64,000 nt of DNA from contig JACTMP010000053.1 of the NCBI GenBank assembly GCA_014584575.1, positions 1-64,000 on the forward strand, in the 5' to 3' direction. The translations under genes were made by a program, and so were the position numbers. The notes beneath the pieces are model-generated. The model was given only the letters and a program-made list of their open reading frames with translations, was not told where the DNA came from and did no database searches. Source of the stretch: Chloroflexota bacterium (GTDB taxonomy: Bacteria > Chloroflexota > Anaerolineae > Promineifilales > Promineifilaceae). Of this stretch, positions 16,943 to 25,338 are shown piece by piece. Every line of letters starts with the position of its first letter. Positions within the stretch are counted from its first letter, which is position 1.

Positions 16943-17935
16943 CTAACCGGGATACCAGATGATGCGGAGGTCGTTAATGTCCCGGTGGTATTCCCAGGCG
17001 GCGTCTGTCATTTTAGGCAGGGTGTAGACGGGCCGCCAGTCGAGCAGGAATTTGGCTTTGGTATTGTCCAGCCAGGTGGAGTGGTACGGGGTTTGAATTT
17101 CTACGGTGGGCAGCCCCCTGGTCTGGGCCAGGTAGATAGCCAACTCCCCATAATCTACCGGCTCATCCATGCAGATGTTGAACGTCTGCCCGGATGACTT
17201 GGGGTTATCAATTGCCAACATGATGGCGCTGACCAGGTCATGTACGTGAACAAAGTTGCGCTTCACGGCCGTGCCATCCGCCCCCATCATCACCGGCACC
17301 GCCCCCAGACGAGAATACTCGTCCGCCTTTTCCGCCCCCACCAGATCACGCCAGCGGGGGCCGCCAAAAACATCCTCGCCAAAAGAAAGCTGGTACTTGA
17401 AGTCATCCTTCTCCATGATCCAGGGGGCGCGCAGGCAGCAGCCGTTCAGGTCATACTGAATGATGTATTGTTCCAGCATCACCTCTTCCAGCACTTTGGA
17501 GAGGGCGTAACAGCCGGGGTAGGCGCTGTGTTTCTGCGTTTCTGTCACCGGGATGGGGTGTGGGTAGTAAAAATGGCCGACGGCCGCATCACCACCAATC
17601 AGAATAAATTGCTGGAATGTGGGATTGTCACGGCAGCCCTCCAACAGCCAGAATAGCCCTTTCACAGCCACATCCATGATCGTCTGGGGACTTTCTTTGC
17701 TGGTAGCCAGATGCAAGACGTGGGTGACGCCATCCAGGGCGGCGGCCACCACGGACTGATGTTCAATGGAACCGCGCATGAGTTCCAGACGGCCGTGTTC
17801 CTCCAGCAGCCGGTTGTGGCACAGGGCGCGCACCGTAAAGTGGTCAAATGACGGCTCGGCCAGAAAACGTTCAATGAATACCCGGCCCACTTTGCCCGTG
17901 GCGCCGGTGACTAAGATGCGTTTTGTTTCTATCAC
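16943..17935 (-). CDS. Extended-SDR NAD(P)-dependent epimerase/dehydratase
   Basis: A 330-residue Rossmann-fold oxidoreductase. The nucleotide-binding GATGKVGR motif lies in RILVTGATGKVGRVFIERF, and the catalytic Tyr-Lys pair is in GCYALSKVLEE. The start is GTG at 17935 behind GAGGT. Family members act on nucleotide sugars, free sugars or uronates; here the gene trails a ribose-type importer on the same strand, so oxidation or epimerisation of the imported sugar is plausible but unproven. A dispersed double hairpin (17959-18014) separates it from the permease gene. Confidence 0.88.
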   Translation of the reverse strand: MIETKRILVTGATGKVGRVFIERFLAEPSFDHFTVRALCHNRLLEEHGRLELMRGSIEHQSVVAAALDGVTHVLHLATSKESPQTIMDVAVKGLFWLLEGCRDNPTFQQFILIGGDAAVGHFYYPHPIPVTETQKHSAYPGCYALSKVLEEVMLEQYIIQYDLNGCCLRAPWIMEKDDFKYQLSFGEDVFGGPRWRDLVGAEKADEYSRLGAVPVMMGADGTAVKRNFVHVHDLVSAIMLAIDNPKSSGQTFNICMDEPVDYGELAIYLAQTRGLPTVEIQTPYHSTWLDNTKAKFLLDWRPVYTLPKMTDAAWEYHRDINDLRIIWYPG

Positions 17936-17958
17936 TGGCTACCTCAAAATTTAGGTTG

Positions 17959-18014
17959 AGGAGTAAGGCATCCTCAGATGCCTTACGTTCGCATCTGAGG
18001 ATGCTCACTCCTCG
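17959..18014. repeat. Double hairpin, GCATC-CTCA-GATGC family
   Basis: GGCATCCTCAGATGCC and, after a short spacer, its inverse GCATCTGAGGATGC form two hairpins with CTCA and TGAG loops. The two halves can also pair with each other, extended by outer GAGGAGT and ACTCCTC arms. Near-identical copies lie at 20638-20690 and 44751-44801. Confidence 0.85.
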
Positions 18015-18033
18015 ATTTTATGGTGGTGGGATA

Positions 18034-19026
18034 TTAACCTCTGCGGCGGCGACGGCCGTAATCAAACGTAATCGCCAGCAGCAGCACAAAGCCGATTACA
18101 ATCCGGTGCCAGAACGGGTTGATGTTCAACATCACCATCTCATTTTGCAGAACGCCAATGAGCAGCGCCCCCACCAGAATGCCCAGCACCGAGCCTTGCC
18201 CACCCATCAAACTCAGGCCACCCAAAATACAGGCGGTAATGGCCAGCAATTCAAAACCTTCACCCGCCGCCGGATGCCCCAGGCTCAATCGCCCGGCCTG
18301 GATCATCCCCACCAGGCTGGCACAGACCACCGAGATGACGTAACAAAGGATAATGCGCGCATCCACATTGACGCCGGAGAGGCGGGTGGCCTCTATGTTG
18401 CCCCCGGCCGCATAAATTTGCCGCCCAATATAGGTGTAACGCAGCAAATAATGGGCCAGCAGCGCCACCACCAGACAGATCACCACCGGCATGGGAATCA
18501 GGTCAAAGAGATAACCCTGCCCCAAAAACGCAAAGGAATTGGGTACGCCGGTTATGGGAAAACCGTTGGTCAGCACCAGGATGGCCCCCCGCGCTACCCC
18601 CAGCGTCACCAGCGTCACTAAAAAACCGTGCATCCGTAGTTTGGTCACGTACAGGCCATGAAATGTGCCAATCAGCACCGCCACCGAAAAGGTGAGAGGG
18701 ATAGCCACCCACAACGGCAGCCCCATTCTCACCACGAAGTAAGCGGTAAGAACCCCACCCAGGCCAATAATCGAGCCAATGGAAAGGTCAATGCCGGCGG
18801 TGATAATGGTGAAACCGACGCCTATGGCGGCGATGGCCAGGATGGCCGTGTCACGGGTGAGGATTTTCAGATTTTCGACGCCGGCAAAGCGGGGATTAAC
18901 CACCGCGCCAATAATAAACAGGATGATGACAACGAGAAAAATAAGGAACTCTGGGGCGGCAAACAGGCGTGTCCAGCCTGCAAAAGTACGGCCGTCTGAC
19001 TTCGATTTAGTGAGGGTGTTAGCCAT
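18034..19026 (-). CDS. Ribose-type sugar ABC permease
   Basis: A 330-residue inner-membrane permease of the RbsC/MglC family with about ten hydrophobic segments. The conserved region GFTIITAGIDLSIGSIIGLG near residue 75 and the late ACILGGLSLMGGQGSVLGILVG motif identify the family. I chose ATG at 19026 (9 nt after GGAG), which overlaps the ATPase stop by 8 nt and implies translational coupling. A single permease would act as a homodimer with the RbsA-like ATPase upstream. The substrate is probably a pentose or deoxyhexose such as rhamnose, given the adjacent rhamnulokinase, but this is inference. Confidence 0.92.
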   Translation of the reverse strand: MANTLTKSKSDGRTFAGWTRLFAAPEFLIFLVVIILFIIGAVVNPRFAGVENLKILTRDTAILAIAAIGVGFTIITAGIDLSIGSIIGLGGVLTAYFVVRMGLPLWVAIPLTFSVAVLIGTFHGLYVTKLRMHGFLVTLVTLGVARGAILVLTNGFPITGVPNSFAFLGQGYLFDLIPMPVVICLVVALLAHYLLRYTYIGRQIYAAGGNIEATRLSGVNVDARIILCYVISVVCASLVGMIQAGRLSLGHPAAGEGFELLAITACILGGLSLMGGQGSVLGILVGALLIGVLQNEMVMLNINPFWHRIVIGFVLLLAITFDYGRRRRRG

Positions 19027-20569
19027 TTTCATCTTCTCCAATGTACTCCTTTGTTAACAATGGTTCACCATCTACGGTCAGGAATTGGGTGGCGCAGGTC
19101 ATGATCTCTTCCTGATCGAAACGGCCGTCCGCAAACTCCCCGGTAATCCGCCCCTGGCACATCACAACCACCCGGTCACTCATGCCAATAATCTCCGGCA
19201 TCTCCGAAGAAATCATCAGGATACCCATGCCTTGCTGCGCCAGTCGGCTCATCAGCGCGTGAAATTCGGCTTTAGCGCCAATGTCAATGCCGCGCGTCGG
19301 CTCGTCCATGATCAATAGCTTCGGCCCCATGCTCAGCCATTTGGCCAGCACCACTTTTTGCTGGTTGCCGCCGCTGAGATGGCGCACCGTTTGCCCCAGG
19401 CTGGGGGTGGCAATGGAGAGGGTTTGCACATATTCGGCCGCGATTCTTTTCGCTTCCTTGTTTTTTACCGCGCCCAGCAAATTGGAAATGCGCTGCAAAA
19501 TCGTCATGGTGGTGTTGTCTTGCACGTCCATGCCCAGTACCAGACCATGTTGTTTGCGGTCTTCCGGTACCCAGCCAATGCCCTGGCGCACGGCGTCTTT
19601 GGGCGATTTGATGTGCACGGCACGGCCGTCTACCAGCACTTCCCCCTGCACCATTTTATCTACACCGCAAATGAGGCGCGCCAGTTCGGTGCGGCCGGCG
19701 CCGATCAATCCGGCCAGCCCTACAATCTCCCCTTTGCGCACCGTCAGGTTCACGTTGGCCACGCCGTTCTCACCGCTCACATGGCGCAGTTCCAACACCG
19801 GTTCGCCGATGTCCGCTTGTTCTTTAGGGAAAAGGCCCACGTCACGACCGACCATCAGCCGGATGATTTTTTCTTCGCTGGCTTCAGCAATGGGGAGTGT
19901 GCCCACGCGACGGCCGTCGCGCATGATCACCACCCGCTCCACGATCTGCCGCACTTCGTCCAGCCGGTGGCTGACAAACACCACCGCCACCCCCCGCCCC
20001 TGCAAGCGGCGTATCAGGGTAAACAGGGCGTCCGCTTCTTTGCCGGAGAGGGCCGAGGTGGGTTCATCCATCAGGATCAGCCGTGCGTTTTGGGAAACAG
20101 CTTTGGCGATTTCCACCATTTGCTGCCCGGCCACGTTCAATTCCCGCACCATTTTCCGGCCAGGGATGTCGGCGCCCAGGTCATGCAGTAGCGCTTCGGC
20201 TTCCTGGTTCATGCGCCGGAAATCCACCATGCCAAACACCCAACGTGGCTCCCGGTTGAGGAAGATATTTTCGGCGACGGAGAGGTAAGGAATAAGGGCT
20301 AACTCCTGGTGAATGGTGCTGATGCCCAGGCTTTGCGCTTCTTGTGGGGATTGGGGGGAGATGTTACGGCCGTTGAACCAAATCGTACCGGCATCCTTCA
20401 CGTACACACCGGACAAAATCTTGATCAGCGTGGATTTACCTGCCCCGTTTTCGCCCAAAAAGCCAATAATCTCACCGGGATACACCTCAAAATCCACGTC
20501 ATCCAACGCCTGCACCCCAGGGAAACCTTTGGAAATGTGTTTCATTTCCAATAACGGTTGTTGTTCCAT
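19019..20569 (-). CDS. Sugar ABC importer ATPase, RbsA/MglA type
   Basis: A 516-residue protein with two nucleotide-binding domains. Domain 1 has Walker A GENGAGKST, ABC signature LNVAGQQMVEIAKAV and Walker B LILMDEPTSAL. Domain 2 has the degenerate GLIGAGRTE loop usual for this family, signature LSGGNQQKVVLAKWL and LLIMDEPTRGIDIGAK. It energises uptake with the overlapping permease gene. Spacing to the upstream binding-protein gene is 131 nt, filled by two hairpins that probably keep binding-protein expression above that of the membrane components. Confidence 0.96.
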   Translation of the reverse strand: MEQQPLLEMKHISKGFPGVQALDDVDFEVYPGEIIGFLGENGAGKSTLIKILSGVYVKDAGTIWFNGRNISPQSPQEAQSLGISTIHQELALIPYLSVAENIFLNREPRWVFGMVDFRRMNQEAEALLHDLGADIPGRKMVRELNVAGQQMVEIAKAVSQNARLILMDEPTSALSGKEADALFTLIRRLQGRGVAVVFVSHRLDEVRQIVERVVIMRDGRRVGTLPIAEASEEKIIRLMVGRDVGLFPKEQADIGEPVLELRHVSGENGVANVNLTVRKGEIVGLAGLIGAGRTELARLICGVDKMVQGEVLVDGRAVHIKSPKDAVRQGIGWVPEDRKQHGLVLGMDVQDNTTMTILQRISNLLGAVKNKEAKRIAAEYVQTLSIATPSLGQTVRHLSGGNQQKVVLAKWLSMGPKLLIMDEPTRGIDIGAKAEFHALMSRLAQQGMGILMISSEMPEIIGMSDRVVVMCQGRITGEFADGRFDQEEIMTCATQFLTVDGEPLLTKEYIGEDENG

Positions 20570-20585
20570 GACCCCTGCTCTTAGA

Positions 20586-20616
20586 CCTGACAGGTTGTCG
20601 TTGCCAACCTGTCAGG
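20586..20616. terminator. Perfect 12-bp hairpin before ATPase gene
   Basis: CCTGACAGGTTG (20586-20597) pairs perfectly with CAACCTGTCAGG (20605-20616) across a 7-nt loop, in the gap between the binding protein and ATPase. Probable RNA-stabilising or attenuating structure. Confidence 0.6.
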
Positions 20617-20637
20617 GCCAATTACGCCAACATTTTA

Positions 20638-20690
20638 GAGGAGTGGGCATCCTCAGATGCCCATCGTTCGCATCTGAGGATGCGAACTCC
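20638..20690. repeat. Double hairpin, GCATC-CTCA-GATGC family
   Basis: Near-identical to 17959-18014: GAGGAGTGGGCATCCTCAGA, then the inverse GCATCTGAGGATGC and an outer ACTCC arm. It lies directly downstream of the binding-protein stop. Two copies therefore sit at two junctions of one operon. Confidence 0.85.
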
Positions 20691-20700
20691 ACCAAATGCT

Positions 20701-21885
20701 TTACTGCGAAGCTATACCGACGGAATCGAGATATTGTTTGTACAGGTCGAGCGATTCAGCTTTGATGACATCCACACCAGTGTTCAGGCGGATTTTACCT
20801 TCGTCACCGAGATCGTCGAGGTAAGGCGCCAGGATTTCCATTGTCCTCTCCACACCTAAAACAGACATGGCGTGCATAACATACCCGGCCAGATAGCCAT
20901 AGAAATAAACGCGCTGCCCAATCATCGCCTGCACAACGCCTTCTTCCATGCAAGTCTGTGTTTCTGGCTCAGCGTCAAAGGCAATGATCTTGACATCACC
21001 AGTCAGCCCTGCCTGTTTCACCGCCTGACAAGCGGCCGGGCCGTCATAGGAGTAGAAGGTAATGAAACCGGCCAGGTCGTCGCCATATTTCTGGATGGAG
21101 GTCTGGGCATTGCTCAGCGCCACTTCTGGTTTGATGTCGTCAATCAGCACTTCCACCAGTTCCATGTTGGTGCCCTCAAAAACATCATTCACACCGGCGA
21201 TGCGGTCCTGGGCATTTTGGGCGGTGGCAAAACCAACCAGACCGACCACCTTGCCTTCGCCAATGATTTCCAGAGCAGCTTCGGCGGCGGCACGGCCGGC
21301 GTCGTAGTCGGACATGCCAATGTACATGGCGCGGTCGCTGCCGGTGGCGTCTGAGTCCATGGTGAGCATGATGGTGCCCTGGTTTACGGCTCGTTCAATG
21401 ATAGACGCGGGCGCTTGCCGGTCAATGGCCGAGAAAGTGACGCCGGTGTAACCATCATTCACAAAGGTTTCCAGCATAGAAAGCTGTTGGCTGAGCAGGT
21501 CAGAGGCGGTGGGGGCCTGGAAGGCGATGGGCACGCCTAGCTCTGACGAGGCGCGGCCAACGCCAATTTGGGCAGCGGTCCAGAAGGGGGATAGATTGTT
21601 GGCCAGGAACGCATACTTGGCTCCGGCGGGCGTGTTTTGCCCGGCGGTGGCTGCCCTCAAATCTTCCACGGCCGCAAACAGTTCATTGGGCCGGTACGGG
21701 TTGTCTGTGGCGGCGGGCGCGGCGGCGGCCGTGGCTACTACCGTCTGCACGACGGTGACGGTTTCTACAACTGTTTCCGGGACCGTTGCCAACGGGGCTG
21801 TGGAACCAGAACAGGCAGCCAGACCGAGCAGGGCAACGGCCGTGAGCAATAACAAAACAATTCGCAAACTAATTCTTGTTTTCAT
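20701..21885 (-). CDS. Sugar-binding lipoprotein of ribose-type importer
   Basis: A 394-residue substrate-binding protein (type I periplasmic-binding fold). The ATG at 21885 is preceded by GGAGG at 7 nt. The signal peptide ends in lipobox LAAC, followed by a low-complexity, Thr/Val/Ala-rich linker (about residues 25-65). The ligand-binding fold then starts at KYAFLANNLSPFWTAAQIGV and contains FVNDGYTGVTFSAIDRQA and ITFYSYDGPAACQAVKQAG. Membrane-anchored outside the cell, it delivers sugar to the permease and ATPase encoded downstream. Substrate inferred only from context (near rhamnulokinase). Confidence 0.93.
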   Translation of the reverse strand: MKTRISLRIVLLLLTAVALLGLAACSGSTAPLATVPETVVETVTVVQTVVATAAAAPAATDNPYRPNELFAAVEDLRAATAGQNTPAGAKYAFLANNLSPFWTAAQIGVGRASSELGVPIAFQAPTASDLLSQQLSMLETFVNDGYTGVTFSAIDRQAPASIIERAVNQGTIMLTMDSDATGSDRAMYIGMSDYDAGRAAAEAALEIIGEGKVVGLVGFATAQNAQDRIAGVNDVFEGTNMELVEVLIDDIKPEVALSNAQTSIQKYGDDLAGFITFYSYDGPAACQAVKQAGLTGDVKIIAFDAEPETQTCMEEGVVQAMIGQRVYFYGYLAGYVMHAMSVLGVERTMEILAPYLDDLGDEGKIRLNTGVDVIKAESLDLYKQYLDSVGIASQ

Positions 21886-22327
21886 GGGGATCCTCCTCGC
21901 TTTCATCGTGGCGCACAAAAACAAATCTGATCACTTTGCACGCCCGGTAAATAGAGCAAATCTTGAAATCGGTTGATGGTATACAAAAGGGCAAAAATGG
22001 TTATTTCTTCTCTATTCTTTTCCTTCGCACCTCCTCGTAACGCGATTTGCTAAATTGCGTCACAACACGTCTATACCTTGTGAATCATCTACAAAGGTGA
22101 TAAAACTACCTCGCGGATCAACAACAATGGTTTGCCCGTTTCCCGGCCAGAAAAACCTTCATGGCCGGGCAAACAGAAGCCCATTCAGGATTGATCTGGC
22201 GTCTCCAGAGAGGCTCGTCGTGCTTGCCGGCTGGGCGAGCCTCTCTTTTACCGGTGAGGAGCGCAGTACGCCCTCGTTTTGCTCGTTCGCACGTGGGCGT
22301 GCAAACACCTCAAGTTTATCCGCCGGA
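21886..22327. other. Intergenic region with terminator, upstream of importer
   Basis: This 442-base gap lies between the LacI-type regulator and the importer operon, both on the minus strand. It contains a long-loop hairpin with arms GTTTGCCCG and CGGGCAAAC (about 22130-22172) and a terminator-like hairpin (22207-22249). A short inverted repeat of the CGCGATTTG type lies near 22040. Open frames here have no family resemblance. The importer promoter is probably within 21900-22050; a clear -35/-10 pair was not identified. Confidence 0.5.
22207..22249. terminator. Hairpin with T-run
   Basis: AGAGAGGCTCG (22207-22217) pairs perfectly with CGAGCCTCTCT (22236-22246), followed on the plus strand by TTT. 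On the minus strand it lies about 80 nt beyond the regulator stop codon, so it may terminate the regulator transcript. Confidence 0.6.
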
Positions 22328-23356
22328 TTATCCGCCGGCGTGGTTCACCTTTTTACATGACGCTCTTTCTAGCAGCGTGGTACTCAACAAATACGTTCTT
22401 GGCTTATTTTCCCTGGATGCTGACGAAATTCGGCGCAGTAACAGATCAACCGATAGGCGGGCCATTTCTTCGGTGGCTATATCTACGGTGGTAATGGGGG
22501 GATTCCACATGCTTAACCATTCGGTATCATTAAAAGCAGCCACCGACATATCATCGGGTATGTGCAAATTTTGCTCGTTGAGAACCTTGAGCAGCCCCAA
22601 CAGAATGCGGTTACTACCGGCCAGAATGGCCGACGGCCGTGCGTCGAGCTGCAACAAATCCCTGGTACCCGCCTCGCCATGTTCCTGGGTAAAGGACCCC
22701 ACCCGAATCAACGCCGGGTCTATGGGAATACTGGCCTCATGGAGGGCGTGACGATACCCCGCCAGCCGATTCTGGCCCGTTGTCAATTCGGTCTGCCCCA
22801 TGATCAGGCCAATGCGGCAATGACCCAGGCCGATCAAATAGTTGGTAATCTGATAGGCGCCCTGCACATTATCGGCCAAGACGCCATCCAGCAAGTCTTC
22901 TTCGCGGCGGCGGTTTAGCTCAATAATGGGAATGCCCTGCCTGGCCAAATCGCGGACGAATGCCGAATTGCTGCCGCTCAAAGGATGCACGTAGATGATG
23001 CCGTCCACATGCTTTTCCTTTAGCGCCTGCAAATACCACAGGTCAACTTCGGCATCCTCGTTGTTGATGCACAACATCATGCCGTAATTGTTTTGGTGGA
23101 GCATGGTGGAGACCGATTGGATGATCAGGTTATCATACAGGCTGGAAACCTCCGGGACGATCAGCCCAACCAGACGGGAAGGCTGGCCCTTCAGCCCTCT
23201 GGCTAACCAGTTTGGCTGGTAACCCAGTTCGGCAACGGCCTCATCCACGCGGCGTTGGGTTTCCGCACTCACATACCCGCTCTGGTTCAACGCCCGCGAG
23301 ACGGTGGATTGGGAAAGCCCGGTATGTCTGGCGACATCCTTAATGGTTACGGTCAT
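22328..23356 (-). CDS. LacI/GalR-family regulator near rhamnulokinase
   Basis: A 342-residue LacI-family repressor. The start is taken as ATG at 23356 (MTVTIKDVARHTGLSQ), where the helix-turn-helix begins (VARHTGLSQSTVSRALNQSG). The ligand domain contains GLIVPEVSSLYDNLIIQSV and DDMSVAAFNDTEWLSMWNPP. The gene diverges from rhaB; a perfect 14-bp palindrome with a central CG lies between them and is the likely operator. It is also on the same strand as, and upstream of, the importer at 18-21.9 kb, so it probably coordinates uptake and phosphorylation of one sugar, likely L-rhamnose. Confidence 0.92.
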   Translation of the reverse strand: MTVTIKDVARHTGLSQSTVSRALNQSGYVSAETQRRVDEAVAELGYQPNWLARGLKGQPSRLVGLIVPEVSSLYDNLIIQSVSTMLHQNNYGMMLCINNEDAEVDLWYLQALKEKHVDGIIYVHPLSGSNSAFVRDLARQGIPIIELNRRREEDLLDGVLADNVQGAYQITNYLIGLGHCRIGLIMGQTELTTGQNRLAGYRHALHEASIPIDPALIRVGSFTQEHGEAGTRDLLQLDARPSAILAGSNRILLGLLKVLNEQNLHIPDDMSVAAFNDTEWLSMWNPPITTVDIATEEMARLSVDLLLRRISSASRENKPRTYLLSTTLLERASCKKVNHAGG

Positions 23357-23507
23357 GGTCGTATCAGTCTGCAAAATAGTGAAATAGATGTGGAATTGTT
23401 GCCACACCAATTGGGGGCTTTCCACAATTTATTCTGCTATTTCAGTGAAAAAGGTCGAAATATCGTTCTTAAATCGGGTCTGAATGTGGAATAGTGTGAG
23501 AAATATA

Positions 23508-23521
23508 TGGAAACGTTTCCA
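23508..23521. promoter_or_regulatory. LacI-family operator, perfect palindrome
   Basis: TGGAAACGTTTCCA is a perfect 14-bp palindrome with the central CG typical of LacI-family sites. It lies 69 bp upstream of rhaB and 151 bp upstream of the divergent regulator. Confidence 0.75.
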
Positions 23522-23589
23522 CATTTTGTGGAGATTATAGGGCTGTTGTTTTGATTTGTCAAAAACTTGGGATGGAAACTTGACACAAG

Positions 23590-25038
23590 ATGGCGAGTAA
23601 AACAGTCTTGGCGGTAGATCTGGGGGCAGAATCGGGGCGGGTGATGGCGGTGCAGTTCAACGGCCGTACCCTCCACCTCACCCCCCTGCACCGCTTCCCC
23701 AACAGAACCATTCCCCAGGGCGGCGCCCTCTATTGGAGTGTGTTGGACATCTGGCGGGAAATCCAGCTAGGGATCGAAAAAGCCAGACCGCTGCATCCGG
23801 CCAGCGTGGGCGTGGATGCCTGGGGCGTGGATTTTGGCCTGCTTGACCGGCAGGGAAATCTGATCGGCAATGTGGTGCAATACCGCGACGGCCGTACCCA
23901 GGGCATGATGGAATATGCCCTTGCGCATATCGGCCGGGAGATGATCTATTCCCAGACAGGGATTCAGTTTGCCCGCGTTAATACCCTTTACCAGCTACTG
24001 AGTATGGTGCAGAGCCAATCCCCGCAACTGGAAATTGCGCACACCTTTTTGACGGTTCCCGATTTGATTCATTACTGGCTTTCAGGCACGGCCGTGTGCG
24101 AGTTCACCATTGCCACCACTACCCAACTGCTCAACCCGCGCACCCAGGCATGGGCCACCAACCTCATGGCGGTGGCGAGTATTCCCCCCCACATCTTCCC
24201 CGCTGTCGTCCCCCCTGGAACGGAATTGGGGCAGTATCAGGGCATACCGGTCATTACCCCAGGCAGCCATGACACAGCCAGTGCGGTGGCAGCGGTGCCC
24301 GCCGCCAACCCCCAATTTGCCTACATCAGCAGCGGCACCTGGAGCCTGGTAGGTTTAGAACTAAAGCAGCCCATCATTACCGAAGCCGCCTTACAAGCCA
24401 ACGTCACCAACGAGGGCGGCGTGTATGGTAGTATCCGATTACTCAAAAATGTGATGGGTTTATGGCTGGTGCAGCAGTGCCGGGACAGTTGGGCGAAAAC
24501 GGGCAATCTGTACACCTATGATGACCTGGAAGCGCTGGCCGCCGCCGCGCCGCCGCTGGGTTCCCTGGTAAACCCGGATGATCCCGTTTTTCTACCTCCC
24601 GGCGATCATCTGACGCTCATTCGCCACTTTTGCCAGCAAACAAAACAACCCGAACCGCCATCCGTGGGGGCTGTTGTTCGCTGCATTTTTGAAAGCCTGG
24701 CGCTGGCCTACCGCGACGCTTTGACGAAATTAACGGCCGTTTCTGGCCGCCAGCCACAGGTCATCCATATTGTCGGCGGTGGCAGCAAGAATGCCTTGTT
24801 GAATCAGATGACGGCCAATGCCACAGGCATTCCGGTTATCGCCGGGCCTGTGGAAGCCAGCGCCATTGGCAATGCCATTGTGCAATTGATTACCCTGGGG
24901 GAATTACGCGACCTGGCCGAAGCGCGCCAGCTTCTGGCGGAAATGCCGGATTTACAACGCTATGAACCGCAGGACACGGCCGTGTGGTCAGAAGCCCATC
25001 ATCGTTATCAAAAGTTGTTAACACGTATCCCCTATTAA
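23590..25038 (+). CDS. rhaB: Rhamnulokinase
   Basis: Phosphorylates L-rhamnulose to rhamnulose 1-phosphate. The 482-residue FGGY-family kinase shows the RhaB-specific N-terminal block: VDLGAESGRVM, then FPNRTIPQGGALYWSVLDIW and GVDAWGVDFGLLDRQGNL. ISSGTWSLVGLE and the C-terminal HIVGGGSKNALLNQMTANAT complete the ATP and sugar sites. The start ATG lacks a strong Shine-Dalgarno sequence. It is divergent from a LacI regulator with an operator between them. Rhamnose isomerase and rhamnulose-phosphate aldolase are not in this window. Confidence 0.95.
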   Translation: MASKTVLAVDLGAESGRVMAVQFNGRTLHLTPLHRFPNRTIPQGGALYWSVLDIWREIQLGIEKARPLHPASVGVDAWGVDFGLLDRQGNLIGNVVQYRDGRTQGMMEYALAHIGREMIYSQTGIQFARVNTLYQLLSMVQSQSPQLEIAHTFLTVPDLIHYWLSGTAVCEFTIATTTQLLNPRTQAWATNLMAVASIPPHIFPAVVPPGTELGQYQGIPVITPGSHDTASAVAAVPAANPQFAYISSGTWSLVGLELKQPIITEAALQANVTNEGGVYGSIRLLKNVMGLWLVQQCRDSWAKTGNLYTYDDLEALAAAAPPLGSLVNPDDPVFLPPGDHLTLIRHFCQQTKQPEPPSVGAVVRCIFESLALAYRDALTKLTAVSGRQPQVIHIVGGGSKNALLNQMTANATGIPVIAGPVEASAIGNAIVQLITLGELRDLAEARQLLAEMPDLQRYEPQDTAVWSEAHHRYQKLLTRIPY

Positions 25039-25057
25039 AAAAGGCTAAAGCCTTTTT
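25038..25057 (+). terminator. rhaB terminator
   Basis: AAAAAGGCT and AGCCTTTTT form a perfect stem with a 2-nt loop and terminal T-run; it starts at the last base of the rhaB stop codon. Confidence 0.85.
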
Positions 25058-25338
25058 ACTCCCCACAAAATTTTTCAACTTCTATCTAAAAAAATTACAC
25101 CCGCTAACAGGTGGGTGCTTTTGTGCCCCAAAACTCCAAATTTTTCTCCAAGAACCTCCTGAAAAAGTGGATTGAGTGGTGTGCCGGTTAAGCCCTATCA
25201 TTTTGTTCAATAAATCGTTTCGTGGGTTTTCTGGGATTTCGTGGGAGTGGTAAACCATAACGTTTAGGTTTTACCACTCTCGGATTTCCCAAAGACCCGT
25301 TTTATTGAGACCTGTATAAGGAAAGGAGAACGAATAAA
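25039..25338. other. Leader of the YtfQ-type importer operon
   Basis: A 300-base gap. After the rhaB terminator comes AT-rich sequence, then a bulged hairpin GAGTGGTAAACC / GGTTTTACCACTC (25245-25279). Its loop contains CCATAACGTTTAGG, an imperfect CG-centred palindrome that could be an operator. The sequence TATAAG at about 25315 could be a -10. No gene is seen. Confidence 0.5.

Noticed and set aside
22055..22751. Open frames in the region upstream of the importer and over the LacI gene
   Set aside because: They cross a terminator-like hairpin and then run antisense to the regulator; no homology-like sequence.
25256..25269. CCATAACGTTTAGG as an ara operator copy
   Set aside because: It has a central CG but matches neither the GTTAnCGnTAAC nor the TGGAAACGTTTCCA site well enough; kept only as a possible site in the leader entry.
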